DNA of 64,000 bases from Alphaproteobacteria bacterium (GTDB lineage Bacteria; Pseudomonadota; Alphaproteobacteria; Elsterales; Elsteraceae): positions 1-64,000 of the forward strand of contig RDXE01000025.1 of NCBI GenBank assembly GCA_004292755.1, read 5' to 3'. Shown one piece after another: positions 54,949 to 64,000 of this stretch (position 1 is its first letter; the number at the start of each line of letters is the position of its first letter). The position numbers and the translations under genes are program-made. The notes under the pieces are model-generated. The model saw only the letters and a list, made by a program, of their open reading frames with translations, ran no database searches and was not told the origin of the DNA.

Positions 54949-56283
54949 TCACCGCCGGACATCGGCGAGCGGGACCGGCCCCCCTTCCGGCCGTGGGTCC
55001 CAGACATCCGGGACCAACGGCTGACGCGGCTCCGGCAAAAGGTCCAGGGCCGTGATGCTATCGACGCCTGGGCCTTCCCGACAATAGGACAGGTGGGTGC
55101 CAAACCGCGACCCGTCAACCCCACAAACGACAGGGATACTGGAGGTGACCCAGGATGGTACCCCGCGGCCAAGCTGTTGCATCTCTTTATAGTTCGAAGC
55201 GTAGTGCGGCGCTGCAGCCAGCCACAGACGGCGCTTGGTTGCCACAGAGGCGTCAAGACGCCATCGATGATCCCACGCCCCTGCGTCAATCGGTATCGGC
55301 GGGGGCAGGCCGCGCACCTCCCGACCAATCACCGCCCAGGGGCCGTCAGCCTCAATCCGACAGCCATGCAGGGTGTGCCGAACCCGCGCCGCCGCTCCGC
55401 AAAGGGCATGGGCCAAGTCCGTCAACGCAGCCAGCCGAGGGCGCACCGACCGGCCCGAGACCGTGCGCAGGCACGCCGCCAGCGCCGCCAGACGCACCTC
55501 CGTCATCAGCCCTGGCAAACGGCGGCGGTCCAACCAGATGGCCCCAGCGGGGTGCGGCTCCACCATCCGGGCAAGCGCCATTGCCACCTGCTGGTCCACC
55601 ACCCGTGCCGCCTGCTGGAGCCGCGCAGCTGTGTCGGCCAACCCCGTCTCCTGACCCGCCAACAGGGCGCGGACCTGGCTGCGGCGAAACCGCGGGTCGC
55701 TGTTGGAGGGGTCAGCCACCGTGACCAAGCCCGCCGCGCGTGCCGTCGCCTCCAACCTCTGCTTCGGCCAGTCGAGCAGGGGGCGCACCACTCGGCCAAA
55801 ACTGTGCCACACCACAGGCGCCATCCCGCCCAAGCCACTGAGGCCAGAGCCGCGCAGCAGCCGGTCCACCACAGTCTCGGCCTGATCATCACGGTGATGT
55901 GCCAGCAGAAGGTGCAGCACACCCTGTCGGCGGCACCATTCGCCCAACAGCTGATAGCGCAGGCTTCGGGCGGCCGCCTGCACCCCCTGGATAGGAGGAG
56001 GCCCCGTACGGGTGAGCAGCACTGCCCGGATCGACTGCGCCGCAAGCGCGCGTACCGTTGCAACTGCTTCAACAGTCGAGGTTGCCCGCAGGCGGTGGTC
56101 CACCACCAGGGCCGTCAGCCGCCCGTCGCGTTGGCGGACCCACGGGGCGAGAGCCCAGGCAAGCGCCATGGAATCCGGACCACCCGACACAGCGACCGCT
56201 ACATCGGGCTGCGGCTCCCACCCACCAATGCGGTCCAGCACGGCTGCAACATCGTGCGCCAACCCGAGGTCAGGCGCGTCCAT
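54949..56283 (-). CDS. tilS: tRNA(Ile)-lysidine synthase
   Basis: TilS attaches lysine to C34 of tRNA(Ile2), changing AUG to AUA decoding. The 444-aa N-type ATP pyrophosphatase has the PP-loop [16 protein letters not shown] (about 31-46). [29 protein letters not shown] follows, the family signature. The C-terminal 200 residues are poorly conserved. It is 17 bases after cpoB and 41 bases before ftsH, the classical arrangement. Confidence 0.94.
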   Translation of the reverse strand: MDAPDLGLAHDVAAVLDRIGGWEPQPDVAVAVSGGPDSMALAWALAPWVRQRDGRLTALVVDHRLRATSTVEAVATVRALAAQSIRAVLLTRTGPPPIQGVQAAARSLRYQLLGEWCRRQGVLHLLLAHHRDDQAETVVDRLLRGSGLSGLGGMAPVVWHSFGRVVRPLLDWPKQRLEATARAAGLVTVADPSNSDPRFRRSQVRALLAGQETGLADTAARLQQAARVVDQQVAMALARMVEPHPAGAIWLDRRRLPGLMTEVRLAALAACLRTVSGRSVRPRLAALTDLAHALCGAAARVRHTLHGCRIEADGPWAVIGREVRGLPPPIPIDAGAWDHRWRLDASVATKRRLWLAAAPHYASNYKEMQQLGRGVPSWVTSSIPVVCGVDGSRFGTHLSYCREGPGVDSITALDLLPEPRQPLVPDVWDPRPEGGPVPLADVRR

Positions 56284-56300
56284 GGCGGTGTGGTATGGGC

Positions 56301-57260
56301 TCAGCGACAGCCGAGCCGCTGACGCTCGTCATTGGCGCGGCGACGGAGCGTGGCAAGCGCCGTCGGATACTCGCTTTGGAACCGACCAAGGGCAGCACAG
56401 GCATCATCGCGCCGGTTCAGCGCTGCCAGCGACATGCCCAGCTTCAACAGATTGTCTGGTGCTTTTGAGTTCTGCGGGTAGCGCTGATACCCGACCAAGA
56501 ACTGGCGTGCCGCTTCTTCGAATTGATTGCGGACATAAAAGGTCTCACCCAGCCAGTACTGAGCATTGCCCGCCAACTGGTGCTGAGGATGGGTGGTGAC
56601 GAACTGCCGCAGAGCTGCCTCCGCTTGGGGATACTGCGCGCGAGTCAACAAGTCGAAGGCAAATTCATACTGATCTTGCGGCGTGCCTTGCGGCAGGGAG
56701 GCCGTAGCCGCCGGTGCCTGTCCTGGGCGCTGCCCCTGCTGCGCTGCTGGGGGAGTTAAGGGTGCGGAGGCTTGTCCCTGACCGGGCGGACGCAGCTGCT
56801 GGGGCTGCGGTGGCGCCGCCGCTTGAGCCTGACTTGCAGGTGGCACCCCAGCCTGCCCAGGTCGAGCGGCGGCCGCCGGTGCTCCGGTGCCGCGCTTCTC
56901 CAACTCCTCCAAGCGGAATTCGATGTCGGATGTCATACGCTCCAGCCGGGCGTTGATCCGTCCCATCTGGAAGTTCAATTCCTCAATCTGGCCGGTCAGG
57001 CGACGGATATCGTCTTCGATCTGCTGCACCCGCCCGTTCAGCGCAATCCCGCCCTCCCCAAAGGTAGCAGGGGCGCCAGCAGCGGGAGCGCGACCCTGAA
57101 ACACCTGCTGCTGCAGGGTCCGCACCTCGGTCTCCAACCGCTGAAGGCGGTCGGTCATGGCGCGGGTATCCTGGGCCAGCACTGACGGCGCAGCCAGCAC
57201 CGTGAGGGCGACAGCCACCACAGCCAGCCGTGATGACATCCAAGGCAGTGTTGCGATCAT
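56301..57260 (-). CDS. cpoB: Cell division coordinator CpoB (YbgF)
   Basis: This 319-aa periplasmic protein of the Tol-Pal system coordinates outer-membrane constriction with septal wall synthesis. It has a signal peptide (LAVVAVALTVLAAPSVLAQ), a coiled coil (about 28-120: MTDRLQRLETEVRTLQQQV, VQQIEDDIRRLTGQIEELNFQMGRI) and a Pro/Gln/Ala-rich linker. C-terminal TPR repeats follow (EAALRQFVTTHPQHQLAGNAQYWLGETFYVRNQFEEAARQFLVGYQRYPQ). The ATG at 57260 has CGGAGG seven bases upstream. A strong terminator separates it from pal. Confidence 0.94.
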   Translation of the reverse strand: MIATLPWMSSRLAVVAVALTVLAAPSVLAQDTRAMTDRLQRLETEVRTLQQQVFQGRAPAAGAPATFGEGGIALNGRVQQIEDDIRRLTGQIEELNFQMGRINARLERMTSDIEFRLEELEKRGTGAPAAAARPGQAGVPPASQAQAAAPPQPQQLRPPGQGQASAPLTPPAAQQGQRPGQAPAATASLPQGTPQDQYEFAFDLLTRAQYPQAEAALRQFVTTHPQHQLAGNAQYWLGETFYVRNQFEEAARQFLVGYQRYPQNSKAPDNLLKLGMSLAALNRRDDACAALGRFQSEYPTALATLRRRANDERQRLGCR

Positions 57261-57359
57261 CCAGCACCTCCGCATGGTCACCAAGTCAGTCTAGCTGAGA
57301 AGCAGGGCGAAAGCATGGCTGTCGCCCTACGCCGAGAACAGAAACGCCAAAAACAGAAA

Positions 57360-57386
57360 CGCCGACCCCAGGGTCTGGGGTCGGCG
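57360..57386 (-). terminator. Rho-independent terminator downstream of pal
   Basis: CGCCGACCCCAG and CTGGGGTCGGCG form a perfect 12-bp stem with a three-base loop. On the minus strand it is followed by TTTCTGTTTTTGGCGTTTC, a T-rich tract. It ends the tol-pal transcript before cpoB. Confidence 0.85.
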
Positions 57387-57400
57387 CGTCCCGTGCGACA

Positions 57401-57419
57401 CCTCCGCGTGATGCGGAGG
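57401..57419. repeat. Hairpin at the pal 3' end
   Basis: CCTCCGC-N5-GCGGAGG lies eight bases after the pal stop and just ahead of the main terminator. It may protect the transcript end. Confidence 0.5.
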
Positions 57420-57426
57420 CGACGAC

Positions 57427-57909
57427 TTATTGCAGCACCGTGACGGCGCGACGGTTCTGAGCCCAAGCGGCTTCGTTCGAGCCAACCACCGCCGGACGCT
57501 CCTTACCGAAGGATGTGGTGGTGATGCGTGCGGCCGGAACGCCCAGCTGGGCCATGAAATCGCGCACGGCGTTGGCACGACGCTCGCCGAGGGCGAGGTT
57601 GTATTCACGCGTGCCGCGCTCGTCGGCGTGACCTTCGATCATGATGCGCGCTTGCGGGAAGCGACCGATCACAGTGGCCTGACGGCGCAGAGTGGCCTGA
57701 GCGTCAGCCGACAGAGCGAAGCGATCAAACGCGAAGAACACGCGGTCGCCAGCTTCAGCAGCGAGCACTTCCTGCGGCGACCGGGTGACCGACGGAGGAG
57801 TCTGGGTGGTCGTGCCGGTGCCGGTGGTTTGAGTGGTGGAGGCCGGCTCGGAGGCGCACGCCGCCAGGAGAGTGGCAGCAGCGATGGCGGTGAGCAGCTT
57901 CAGGCGCAT
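57427..57909 (-). CDS. pal: Peptidoglycan-associated lipoprotein Pal
   Basis: This 160-aa outer-membrane lipoprotein binds the wall and TolB. The signal ends in the lipobox LLAAC (Cys18). A Thr/Gln-rich spacer follows. The OmpA-like domain has VFFAFDRFALSADAQATLRRQA, IMIEGHADERGTREYNLALGERRANAVRDFM and RRAVTVLQ. The ATG at 57909 opens MRLKLLTAIAAATLLAAC. Upstream codons to 57960 are not family-like. A 9-bp inverted repeat lies in its leader. Confidence 0.96.
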   Translation of the reverse strand: MRLKLLTAIAAATLLAACASEPASTTQTTGTGTTTQTPPSVTRSPQEVLAAEAGDRVFFAFDRFALSADAQATLRRQATVIGRFPQARIMIEGHADERGTREYNLALGERRANAVRDFMAQLGVPAARITTTSFGKERPAVVGSNEAAWAQNRRAVTVLQ

Positions 57910-57941
57910 GTTCTTCAGACCCCTTGAGGACGGGATAGTCG

Positions 57942-58007
57942 TTAACTTTGAGTATCGCACGGAAGGAGCGACGTGGTTTGTGATCTGAGGTGCCTCACCA
58001 AAGTTAA
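57942..58007. repeat. Inverted repeat in the tolB-pal intergenic region
   Basis: TTAACTTTG (57942-57950) and CAAAGTTAA (57999-58007) are perfect 9-bp arms separated by 48 bases, in the pal leader. They could form a long-range stem or a spaced operator. Confidence 0.5.
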
Positions 58008-58077
58008 GTCACCGAAGAAGCACTTAAGCCGCCGAAACCGCTCCGGGCGCAACGGCGCGGACCATAATGGGCGGCCC

Positions 58078-59499
58078 TTAGGGAATCAAGGGGCTCCACG
58101 CAGGATCGGAGGCATCTTCTGGTGTTGGCACTTCGCGCAGATTGGCGCCGCTGATGTTCACCTGCATCAAACGGCTGCGCTGGTTGCCACGACCATCGCT
58201 AGGGCTTTGACGGAAAAACATAATCACCCGCCCATTGGGTGACCAAGTGGGTCCTTCGTCCAAGAAACTCTCGGACAAGATCCGCTCCCCTGTGCCATCC
58301 GGTCGCATCACCCCAACCCCGAACTGACCGCCGCGCTGCACAGTGAAGGCAATCAAATCACCCCGCGGTGACCAGACTGGCGTCGAGTAGCGGCCTTGCC
58401 CGAAGCTGATTCGCGTCGGATTGCTGCCATCTGCCCCCATCACATACAGATGCGGTGCGCCACCGCGGTCGGAATTGAATACGATTCGGCGCCCGTCGGG
58501 GGCATAGCTGGGTGAGGTGTCGATGTTACGGCCCTGGGTCAACTGCACCCGCCGACGGGAGCGCAGATCGAGTTCGTAAATCGTCGTTGCCCCGCCTTCG
58601 GCCAGTGACATCACCACCCGGTTACCATCGGGGGAAAAGCGCGGTGCAAAGCTCATCCCGCTGAAATCACCCAGCAATTCCTGCTGTCCGGTGTCCAGAT
58701 TGGTGATGTACACCCGCGGCCGGTTGTTGAAATAGCTCATATAGGTGATGTCACGGGTTACTGGGCTGAACCGCGGCGTCAACATGATGTCGCGCGTCTG
58801 TGGCAGCAAGAAGCGCAGATTGGCGCCATCTTGATCCATGATCGCCAAGCGCTTGCGGCGAGCGTTGGTTGGCCCGGACTCGGAGATGAACACAATCTCC
58901 GTGTCAAAGTGACCATCCTCTCCTGTCACGCGCTTCCAGATCAAATCCGACACCTTGTGGGCGATTCGCCGCCAGGACGACGGGTGGGCTGCCAGGATTT
59001 GCCCCTCAATCGACTGCTCGCCGAACACGTCCCAAAGGCGAAACTCCACGCGCAAGCGGCCATCGGCCTGCACACCAGCGCCACCCGTGACCAGGGCTTG
59101 CGCATTGATCGCGCGCCAATCGGAGTAGCGCGGCTGCACCCCAACGGCGTCAGGCTGCTGAATCCAAGCCCCCCGCTCAATCGGGCGGAACAGACCGGAG
59201 CGCTCCAGATCAGCGGCCACCACTTGGGCAATGTCGCGACCATAGCGCTGCCCATCATTGCCCTGGGGCACGAAATCCAGCACCGCGATCGGCATGGGTT
59301 GCGGATTGGCCCGCGTGATGTCGATCTGCAATTGCGCCAGGGCCGGGCTAAGGGGCGCTACCACTGCAGCACCAGCCGTTGTCGCAGCCAAGCCAACCAG
59401 CAGTTGACGCCGCGACGGCTCGACCGTCAGGTGATTCCGCGTGGGCGAAGGACGACCAAGCGCGGACGCGGCAGTACGGGGCATCGGCAGGTGCAACAT
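58078..59499 (-). CDS. tolB: Tol-Pal system protein TolB
   Basis: This 473-aa periplasmic beta-propeller links TolA and Pal. It has a Tat-like signal ([30 protein letters not shown]). The D1 domain follows ([36 protein letters not shown]). The propeller has WD-like blades [66 protein letters not shown] and [11 protein letters not shown]. The ATG at 59499 has GGAGAG upstream; it gives a longer than usual N-region before the twin Arg. Frames further upstream lack family features. Confidence 0.96.
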   Translation of the reverse strand: MLHLPMPRTAASALGRPSPTRNHLTVEPSRRQLLVGLAATTAGAAVVAPLSPALAQLQIDITRANPQPMPIAVLDFVPQGNDGQRYGRDIAQVVAADLERSGLFRPIERGAWIQQPDAVGVQPRYSDWRAINAQALVTGGAGVQADGRLRVEFRLWDVFGEQSIEGQILAAHPSSWRRIAHKVSDLIWKRVTGEDGHFDTEIVFISESGPTNARRKRLAIMDQDGANLRFLLPQTRDIMLTPRFSPVTRDITYMSYFNNRPRVYITNLDTGQQELLGDFSGMSFAPRFSPDGNRVVMSLAEGGATTIYELDLRSRRRVQLTQGRNIDTSPSYAPDGRRIVFNSDRGGAPHLYVMGADGSNPTRISFGQGRYSTPVWSPRGDLIAFTVQRGGQFGVGVMRPDGTGERILSESFLDEGPTWSPNGRVIMFFRQSPSDGRGNQRSRLMQVNISGANLREVPTPEDASDPAWSPLIP

Positions 59500-59624
59500 C
59501 AGTCTCTCCGCTGCGGCGGCATCCCATGTCCGCCTGGGTGGAACTGGCAGGCTGTGTGACGCAGCGCAACCGTTCCGGTCAAGGGTGCGCGCGGATGATG
59601 GCAACTTCATGAACCATCCGGGCG

Positions 59625-60707
59625 CTATCGCACGTCACGAGGGTCAAAGGTCAAGAACAAGGTGCGCCAATGTTCGTACGGCGCCCGCGGCACTGGAACG
59701 GTGCTGCACCGCGGATTGAACGCGGCCCGCCGTGCGGTTTCCACAAAAGAGCGATAGCGCGGCTCGCGCGCCATTCGCGCCTCGTCCTCGGGATGCACGG
59801 TGGCGCGGGTCACCCTGCCCTCCCGCGTGACATCCAGCGCCAGCCGCACGCGATAGTTCGTCCCCTGCATCGCCCCGGCATCGAGGTTCCAGCAGGGATA
59901 GATGTGCCCTGAGATGGCATCCCGCTCCGCTCCGCTGACGGCAGCGTCGGCAGCCGCGATTTGCGACTGGGTCACCGCGGCCCACGGATTGTCACTCACG
60001 ACAGGACCGGCGGGCGGGCTGGCGGGGGCCGGACGTGCCTGCTGTGCAGGCGGCGCCGGTGGCGATGCCGGTCGCTGCGGCTGAGGCGGCAGATTCGTCG
60101 CCTGCTGCATCCGTTGCAGGAAGTCATCACGCGGCGGTGGCGGCGGCGCGGGTGGGCGCGCCTGCGGCGGCGGCGGCGGGGCCGGTGGCGGCGGAGGTGG
60201 TGGCGGCGGAGGTGGCGGTGGCGGAGGTGGCGGAGGTGCAGGAGGCGGCGGCACCGGCCGCGGCGGTGGCGGCGGTGGCGGCGGCGGTGGGGGTGGTGGC
60301 GGTGGCGGGGGCGGCGGTGGCGGCGCAGGCCGAGGCTGCGGCAGCGGGACTGGCGGCGGCGGAGGGGGCGGCGGCGGTGGCGCAGGCGGAGGCGGCACCG
60401 GCACCGGAGGTGGCGGTGGTGGCGGTGGCGGTGGCGGCGGCGCAGGCGGAGGCGGCGGGCTTGGCGGCGGCGGCGGGCTTGGCGGCGGCGGGGGGCTCGG
60501 CGGGGGTGGCGTTGGCGTCTGCGCCTGCTGCTGCGCAGAGGGCGGTGGCCCGGCACGACCCGCCGGGGCAGCCGTCACGATTTCAATCTCCAGGGTCGGC
60601 TCAAGCTTCTGGGGCGGGCGCACGAACGTCGGCAGGCCAAAATACAAGAAGGCCAGCACAACAATGTGCAGCATGCCAGACAGCAGCGTGGGCAGACGCT
60701 CCATCAT
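59625..60707 (-). CDS. tolA: TolA-like envelope protein with polyproline periplasmic stalk
   Basis: This 360-aa protein fits TolA by position (tolQ-R-A-B-pal). It has an N-terminal membrane helix (about 9-28) and a C-terminal TolA domain ([41 protein letters not shown]) with two Cys suited to a disulfide. The stalk at about 54-192 is almost pure proline with scattered Ala and Val. It includes a run of about 21 prolines, unlike the Ala/Lys/Glu helix of E. coli TolA. It would be a stiff polyproline-II rod and would need EF-P for translation. The start is a tandem ATGATG four bases after the tolR stop. Confidence 0.85.
   Translation of the reverse strand: MMERLPTLLSGMLHIVVLAFLYFGLPTFVRPPQKLEPTLEIEIVTAAPAGRAGPPPSAQQQAQTPTPPPPSPPPPPSPPPPPSPPPPPAPPPPPPPPPPPPVPVPPPPAPPPPPPPPPPVPLPQPRPAPPPPPPPPPPPPPPPPPPPPPRPVPPPPAPPPPPPPPPPPPPPPPPPAPPPPPQARPPAPPPPPRDDFLQRMQQATNLPPQPQRPASPPAPPAQQARPAPASPPAGPVVSDNPWAAVTQSQIAAADAAVSGAERDAISGHIYPCWNLDAGAMQGTNYRVRLALDVTREGRVTRATVHPEDEARMAREPRYRSFVETARRAAFNPRCSTVPVPRAPYEHWRTLFLTFDPRDVR
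60160..60540. repeat. Low-complexity CCN/GGN tract encoding the TolA polyproline stalk
   Basis: It is a GGC/GGT/GGA-dominated tract on the plus strand (Pro codons on the minus strand). Tract length is prone to slippage and to assembly error. Confidence 0.85.
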
Positions 60708-60711
60708 CGGA

Positions 60712-61182
60712 TCAACGCGTCCGTTGCGCCGGGGCTGGCGCTGGCGAGGCTGGACGGCCCTCTGGCAACTCCGCGATCAAGGACACTTTCTGGATGCCCG
60801 ACGCGGCCAACAGACCCATCACTTCCATGATCCGGCCATAGGCAATCACGCGATCGCCGCGCACAAACACCGTTTGATCCGGCTTTTCAGCCAGCACGGC
60901 GCGCAAGCGCGGCACCACTTGGTCCATCCGCAACTCGGTCTCCTGCAGGAAGATCCGCCCTTGCTGATCGATCGAGACCGTCAGCGGCTCCACCTGCTGG
61001 TTGATCGAGGCTGCTTGTGTCTTTGGCAGATCAACCGGCACCCCAACGGTGAGCAGAGGCGCGGCAACCATGAACACGATCAACAGCACCAACATCACGT
61101 CGATAAACGGCGTCATGTTGATTTCGGCCATGGGCGTGTAGCGCTGTCGCCCACGCCCGCCTTGTTTGAGGGACGCACCCAT
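60712..61182 (-). CDS. tolR: Tol-Pal motor protein TolR
   Basis: This 156-aa ExbD/TolR-family stator protein has one helix carrying the proton-active Asp (MAEINMTPFIDVMLVLLIVFMVAAPLLTVGV). A periplasmic domain follows (VPVDLPKTQ, VSIDQQGRIFLQETELRMDQ, VFVRGDRVIAYGRIMEVMGLLAASGIQKVSLIAE). It works with TolQ to couple proton flow to TolA. It starts two bases after the tolQ stop. The C-terminal Pro/Ala tail is an extension. Confidence 0.95.
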   Translation of the reverse strand: MGASLKQGGRGRQRYTPMAEINMTPFIDVMLVLLIVFMVAAPLLTVGVPVDLPKTQAASINQQVEPLTVSIDQQGRIFLQETELRMDQVVPRLRAVLAEKPDQTVFVRGDRVIAYGRIMEVMGLLAASGIQKVSLIAELPEGRPASPAPAPAQRTR

Positions 61183-61184
61183 CG

Positions 61185-61874
61185 CTAGGCCCCACCGCGC
61201 GCATCAAGCTGACGAGACAGAATGGCCGAGAATTCAGCGGCAAAGTTCTCCAGCCGCGCCGCATAGCGCGCAAAATCATTGGCCAGCTTGTTGTAGGCAA
61301 CGACGGCCGGGATTGCGGCCACCAGACCAATCGCAGTGGCAAACAACGCCTCCGCAATACCAGGCGCGACAACAGCCAGCGAGGTGTTCTTCTCGTTCGC
61401 GATCGAGATGAAGCTGTTCATGATGCCCCACACCGTTCCGAACAGGCCGACGAACGGGGCAACCGAGCCAATGGAGGCCAGCACGCCCAGCTGCTTTTCC
61501 AGCCGCTCCATCTCCCGCTGGAGGGTGACACCCATCACCCGGTCAACGCGCTGCTGCAGGCCCGCCTTGATCGCCGCGGGGTTGGGCAGGTTCTGGGTGG
61601 ACCGGCGCCATTCACGCATTGCAGCCGAAAACACCGCACTCATCGGATCGGGTGGGCGCGAGCCGATGCGGTCGAACAGCTCCTCCAGGCTCTGGCCCGA
61701 CCAGAACGTGTCCTCAAAGGCGTCGGCAGCCGCTTGCGCGCGCTTCAGGCGGAGCACCTTGTCAAACACAATCGCCCAGCACCACACAGAGGCTCCAAGC
61801 AAGCCCAGCATCACCGCCTTGACGACAAAGTCAGCCTTCAAGAACAGGCCCATCATCGAAAGATCGTGTTCCAT
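61185..61874 (-). CDS. tolQ: Tol-Pal motor protein TolQ
   Basis: This 229-aa inner-membrane protein has three helices (about 18-40, 130-155, 165-195). Conserved blocks are LGVLASIGSVAPFVGLFGTVWGIMNSF and VAPGIAEALFATAIGLVAAIPAVVAYN, which form the proton path with TolR. The ATG at 61874 gives MEHDLSMMGLFLKADFVVK, the family start. It starts the Tol-Pal operon and follows ybgC by seven bases. Confidence 0.95.
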   Translation of the reverse strand: MEHDLSMMGLFLKADFVVKAVMLGLLGASVWCWAIVFDKVLRLKRAQAAADAFEDTFWSGQSLEELFDRIGSRPPDPMSAVFSAAMREWRRSTQNLPNPAAIKAGLQQRVDRVMGVTLQREMERLEKQLGVLASIGSVAPFVGLFGTVWGIMNSFISIANEKNTSLAVVAPGIAEALFATAIGLVAAIPAVVAYNKLANDFARYAARLENFAAEFSAILSRQLDARGGA

Positions 61875-61881
61875 CCTTGTC

Positions 61882-62436
61882 CTAGTCCCGGCTGTCGGCC
61901 GCGTGAGCGGCATCGGAGTGGGGGGGAAGCATCATCTTGTCGGTCAGGGCCGCACGCACGTCAGCGGGCAACCGCATCGCTTTGAAGCTGGCGTCGATGC
62001 ACACGGCTTTGAGGGTGATGACCACCAAAACCTCCCGCGCGCCATCTACACTTTGGCGCGCGCCACCATCACGCAGGTCATCCCCAGCTGCGGCTGTTGT
62101 CGGCGGCTCGCGAACGATCGTCTGGCGTGCTTCCAGCGAGGCACCGCCCACCGTCAGCGCTTCAGTCAGCACCACCAGCCGGTCGTCCAGCAGGGCTGGG
62201 CGCTGGAAATCCATCACGCAGTGGCGAATCGCGTAGGCGACGCCGCCTGGGCGACCGAAGGGGGGGTAGTCCACGCCCAGGCAGCGCATGCACTCCGTCC
62301 GCGCTTCTTCGGCGAACACGAGGTAGTTGGAGTGGTAAACCACGCCAGCCGCATCCGTGTCGGCATAGTAGACCCGGCGCGGCCAGACATGGACGCGGCC
62401 TTCCATCCAGCCATGCTCGTAGCGCCGCTCAGGCAT
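61882..62436 (-). CDS. ybgC: Acyl-CoA thioesterase YbgC
   Basis: This 184-aa hotdog thioesterase precedes tolQ as in most proteobacteria. The catalytic motif is [69 protein letters not shown] follows. A low-complexity insert of about 30 residues ([16 protein letters not shown]) separates the last two strands and makes it longer than the usual 130-150. The start overlaps the ruvB stop by eight bases. Confidence 0.93.
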   Translation of the reverse strand: MPERRYEHGWMEGRVHVWPRRVYYADTDAAGVVYHSNYLVFAEEARTECMRCLGVDYPPFGRPGGVAYAIRHCVMDFQRPALLDDRLVVLTEALTVGGASLEARQTIVREPPTTAAAGDDLRDGGARQSVDGAREVLVVITLKAVCIDASFKAMRLPADVRAALTDKMMLPPHSDAAHAADSRD

Positions 62437-63484
62437 CCTCGTCCCCCAAACGTCCCAACAGGTCGAGTTGACGATCCAGATCGCGCGGCGGCGATTGCCC
62501 GATCGCGCGCCATCCGGACACGGACAACATGCGCCCGCGCGGCGTGCGTTGCACCAAGCCCAGTTGCATCAAGAACGGCTCGATCACGTCTTCCAACATA
62601 TCCCGCTGCTCGGATAGGGCGGCCGCCAGCGTGTCCACACCAACTGGCCCGCCGCCATAATCCGCGGCGATCCGGGCCAAATAGCGGCGATCCATGGTGT
62701 CTAGGCCCTGGGCATCCACATCCAGGCGCAGCAAGGCGGCGTCGGCCGCGGCGGCATCCACGGGCCGCCCCGACGCACTGGCGAAATCGCGCACCCGGCG
62801 CAGCAAGCGCCCGGCCACCCGCGGCGTGCCGCGCGCACGCTTGGCAATCTCCAGCGCGCCATCGGGCGTGAGGTCCAGGTTCAACAGCCGCGCTTGACGC
62901 TGGACGATGCCCTGCAACTCGCTTGCTGAATAAAAATTCAGCCGCATCGGAATGCCGAAACGCTCCCGCAGCGGGGTGGTCAACAAGCCGGAGCGAGTGG
63001 TGGCGCCCACCAGCGTGAAGGGTGGCAGATCAATGCGAATCGAGCGCGCCGCTGGCCCCTCACCGATGATCAGATCAAGCTGAAAATCCTCCATCGCGGG
63101 ATACAGGATTTCCTCCACCGCTGGGTTCAGCCGGTGGATCTCATCGATGAACAGCACATCGCGGGCCTCAAGGTTGGTCAGCAGTGCGGCGAGATCGCCT
63201 GCCTTGGCGATCACCGGGCCCGAAGTTGCCCGAAAGCCGACGCCCAACTCCCGCGCCACGATCTGCGCCAGGGTCGTCTTGCCCAGCCCTGGCGGACCGT
63301 GGAACAGCACGTGATCCAGTGCCTCCCCGCGTCCACGGGCGGCCTCAACAAACACAGCCAGATTGGCGCGCAAATCGGGCTGGCCGACAAAATCACCCAG
63401 CCGTGCTGGCCGCAACGCGGCCTCGCCCCCTTCGGCGACGGAGGGATCGACCAGGCGGGTCGGCTGCGAGGCCATGCCAGTCAC
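62429..63484 (-). CDS. ruvB: Holliday junction DNA helicase RuvB
   Basis: This AAA+ motor drives branch migration with RuvA. It has 351 aa with Walker [20 protein letters not shown], Walker [29 protein letters not shown] (sensor/arginine finger) and the RuvB C-terminal winged helix ([20 protein letters not shown]). GTG at 63484 overlaps the ruvA stop as GTGA; an ATG at 63475 would give [11 protein letters not shown], also plausible. Confidence 0.97.
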   Translation of the reverse strand: MTGMASQPTRLVDPSVAEGGEAALRPARLGDFVGQPDLRANLAVFVEAARGRGEALDHVLFHGPPGLGKTTLAQIVARELGVGFRATSGPVIAKAGDLAALLTNLEARDVLFIDEIHRLNPAVEEILYPAMEDFQLDLIIGEGPAARSIRIDLPPFTLVGATTRSGLLTTPLRERFGIPMRLNFYSASELQGIVQRQARLLNLDLTPDGALEIAKRARGTPRVAGRLLRRVRDFASASGRPVDAAAADAALLRLDVDAQGLDTMDRRYLARIAADYGGGPVGVDTLAAALSEQRDMLEDVIEPFLMQLGLVQRTPRGRMLSVSGWRAIGQSPPRDLDRQLDLLGRLGDEDA

Positions 63485-64000
63485 CGGCCAAGATCCTTCA
63501 ACGCCGCGCGAATCACGGCATTCAAGGCAGCCCCCTCACCCAGGCTGTGATGTGCCTTGGCAACAGCGGCATAGGCCTCGGTGCGTCCGATGCCCAGATT
63601 GACCAGCGCAGAGACAGCATCGTCATCGACAGAGGCGACTGGGGCGACGGTCTGCGCGGTGGCCCGTGCGGCGGCTCCCAGTGCCAAGGTACCGGCCTTG
63701 TCCTTCAGCTCTGCTACCAGACGCTGGGCCAGCTTCAAGCCGACGCCATCGGCGCGTTGCACCGCTGCCCGGTCTCCCGCGGCAATCGCGCGCGCCAATT
63801 GATCGGGCGCCAGCACCGACAGGATGTTGAGGGCAACCTTGGCACCCACCCCCTGCACCGTCTGCATCAGGCGAAACCACGCCCGCTCCGCCTCGCTGGC
63901 AAAGCCGTAAAGGGCGATGCGGTCTTCGCGCACATGGGTGTCGACAAACAGGCTGGCTGGTTGACCCGCGGCCAGCGTCGCCAGCGTGCGGCTGGAGCAG
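63481..64000 (-). CDS. ruvA: Holliday junction DNA helicase RuvA, N-terminus outside the window
   Basis: RuvA binds and opens Holliday junctions for RuvB. The visible 172 codons run from [29 protein letters not shown] (end of the OB domain). The helix-hairpin-helix pair follows ([42 protein letters not shown]). The C-terminal domain III ends in [25 protein letters not shown]. The missing part is about 30 residues by family length. It overlaps ruvB by GTGA. Confidence 0.95.
   Translation of the reverse strand, partial: CSSRTLATLAAGQPASLFVDTHVREDRIALYGFASEAERAWFRLMQTVQGVGAKVALNILSVLAPDQLARAIAAGDRAAVQRADGVGLKLAQRLVAELKDKAGTLALGAAARATAQTVAPVASVDDDAVSALVNLGIGRTEAYAAVAKAHHSLGEGAALNAVIRAALKDLGR

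Noticed and set aside
59961-60841. Arg/Trp/Gly-rich and Ala/Val-rich plus-strand frames
   Set aside because: They are the reverse of the TolA polyproline tract and are low complexity.

Overview
The window is GC-rich, densely coded chromosomal DNA from an alphaproteobacterium. The best fit is a Rhodospirillales-like lineage. The reasons are the core gene order ruvA-ruvB-ybgC-tolQ-tolR-tolA-tolB-pal-cpoB-tilS-ftsH-folP-glmM, the rpoH/rluD neighbourhood, the alphaproteobacterial-type SerC, and the number of ABC and TRAP uptake systems. The genus cannot be fixed from sequence alone. Fifty-seven protein genes or gene remnants are supported. I saw no rRNA, tRNA, CRISPR array, insertion sequence or prophage. 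No gene-free stretch exceeds about 275 bases.

Layout. 1-9.5 kb: a frameshifted extracellular-type gene, rpoH, rluD, a small membrane protein, an Aer-like chemoreceptor, an ABC-2-type exporter pair, and the serine genes serC-serA. 9.7-19.4 kb: a glycosyltransferase, then two related DUF4347/RTX proteins in direct orientation. The first is 1193 aa and intact. The second is a short derivative lacking the middle and carrying an in-frame TGA. They bracket a DUF302 protein and a sugar-acid lactonase/dehydratase pair. 19.6-31.7 kb: an ECF sigma / cupin anti-sigma / GNAT operon, an SsuABC-like importer, a divergent M24-fold protein, an Rrf2-GST unit with a palindromic operator, and a GntR-TRAP-enolase-superfamily operon for an unknown acid sugar. 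31.8-42.1 kb: an orphan lipoprotein, a translationally coupled ABC exporter plus MscS channel, and a five-gene Liv-type importer. 42.3-49.8 kb: a soluble zinc-binding (CZB) chemoreceptor, a MaoC-hybrid kinase pair, a low-GC hipBA toxin-antitoxin insertion, an AraC-MGMT fusion and an EamA transporter. 49.8-64 kb: alaX and the housekeeping block glmM to ruvA, all on the minus strand.

How the genes work together. Most operons are tightly packed with ATGA or GTGA stop/start overlaps: gntR-dctQ, livH-livM-livG, ABC-mscS, sigma/anti-sigma, glmM-alaX and ruvA-ruvB. This indicates translational coupling. The 50-64 kb block joins envelope constriction (Tol-Pal, CpoB), recombination (RuvAB), tRNA maturation (TilS), membrane proteolysis (FtsH), folate synthesis (FolP) and the wall precursor enzyme GlmM. 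The accessory genes point to a heterotroph that scavenges amino acids, sulfonate-like compounds and sugar acids and senses redox and metal signals.

No clearly new multi-gene system stands out. The most unusual items are the RTX paralogue with an in-frame TGA at a TGACC repeat junction, a TolA whose periplasmic stalk is almost pure proline, an ABC exporter coupled to an MscS channel beside an orphan lipoprotein, a hybrid kinase whose receiver lacks its phospho-acceptor Asp, and an M24-fold protein without the usual metal ligands.
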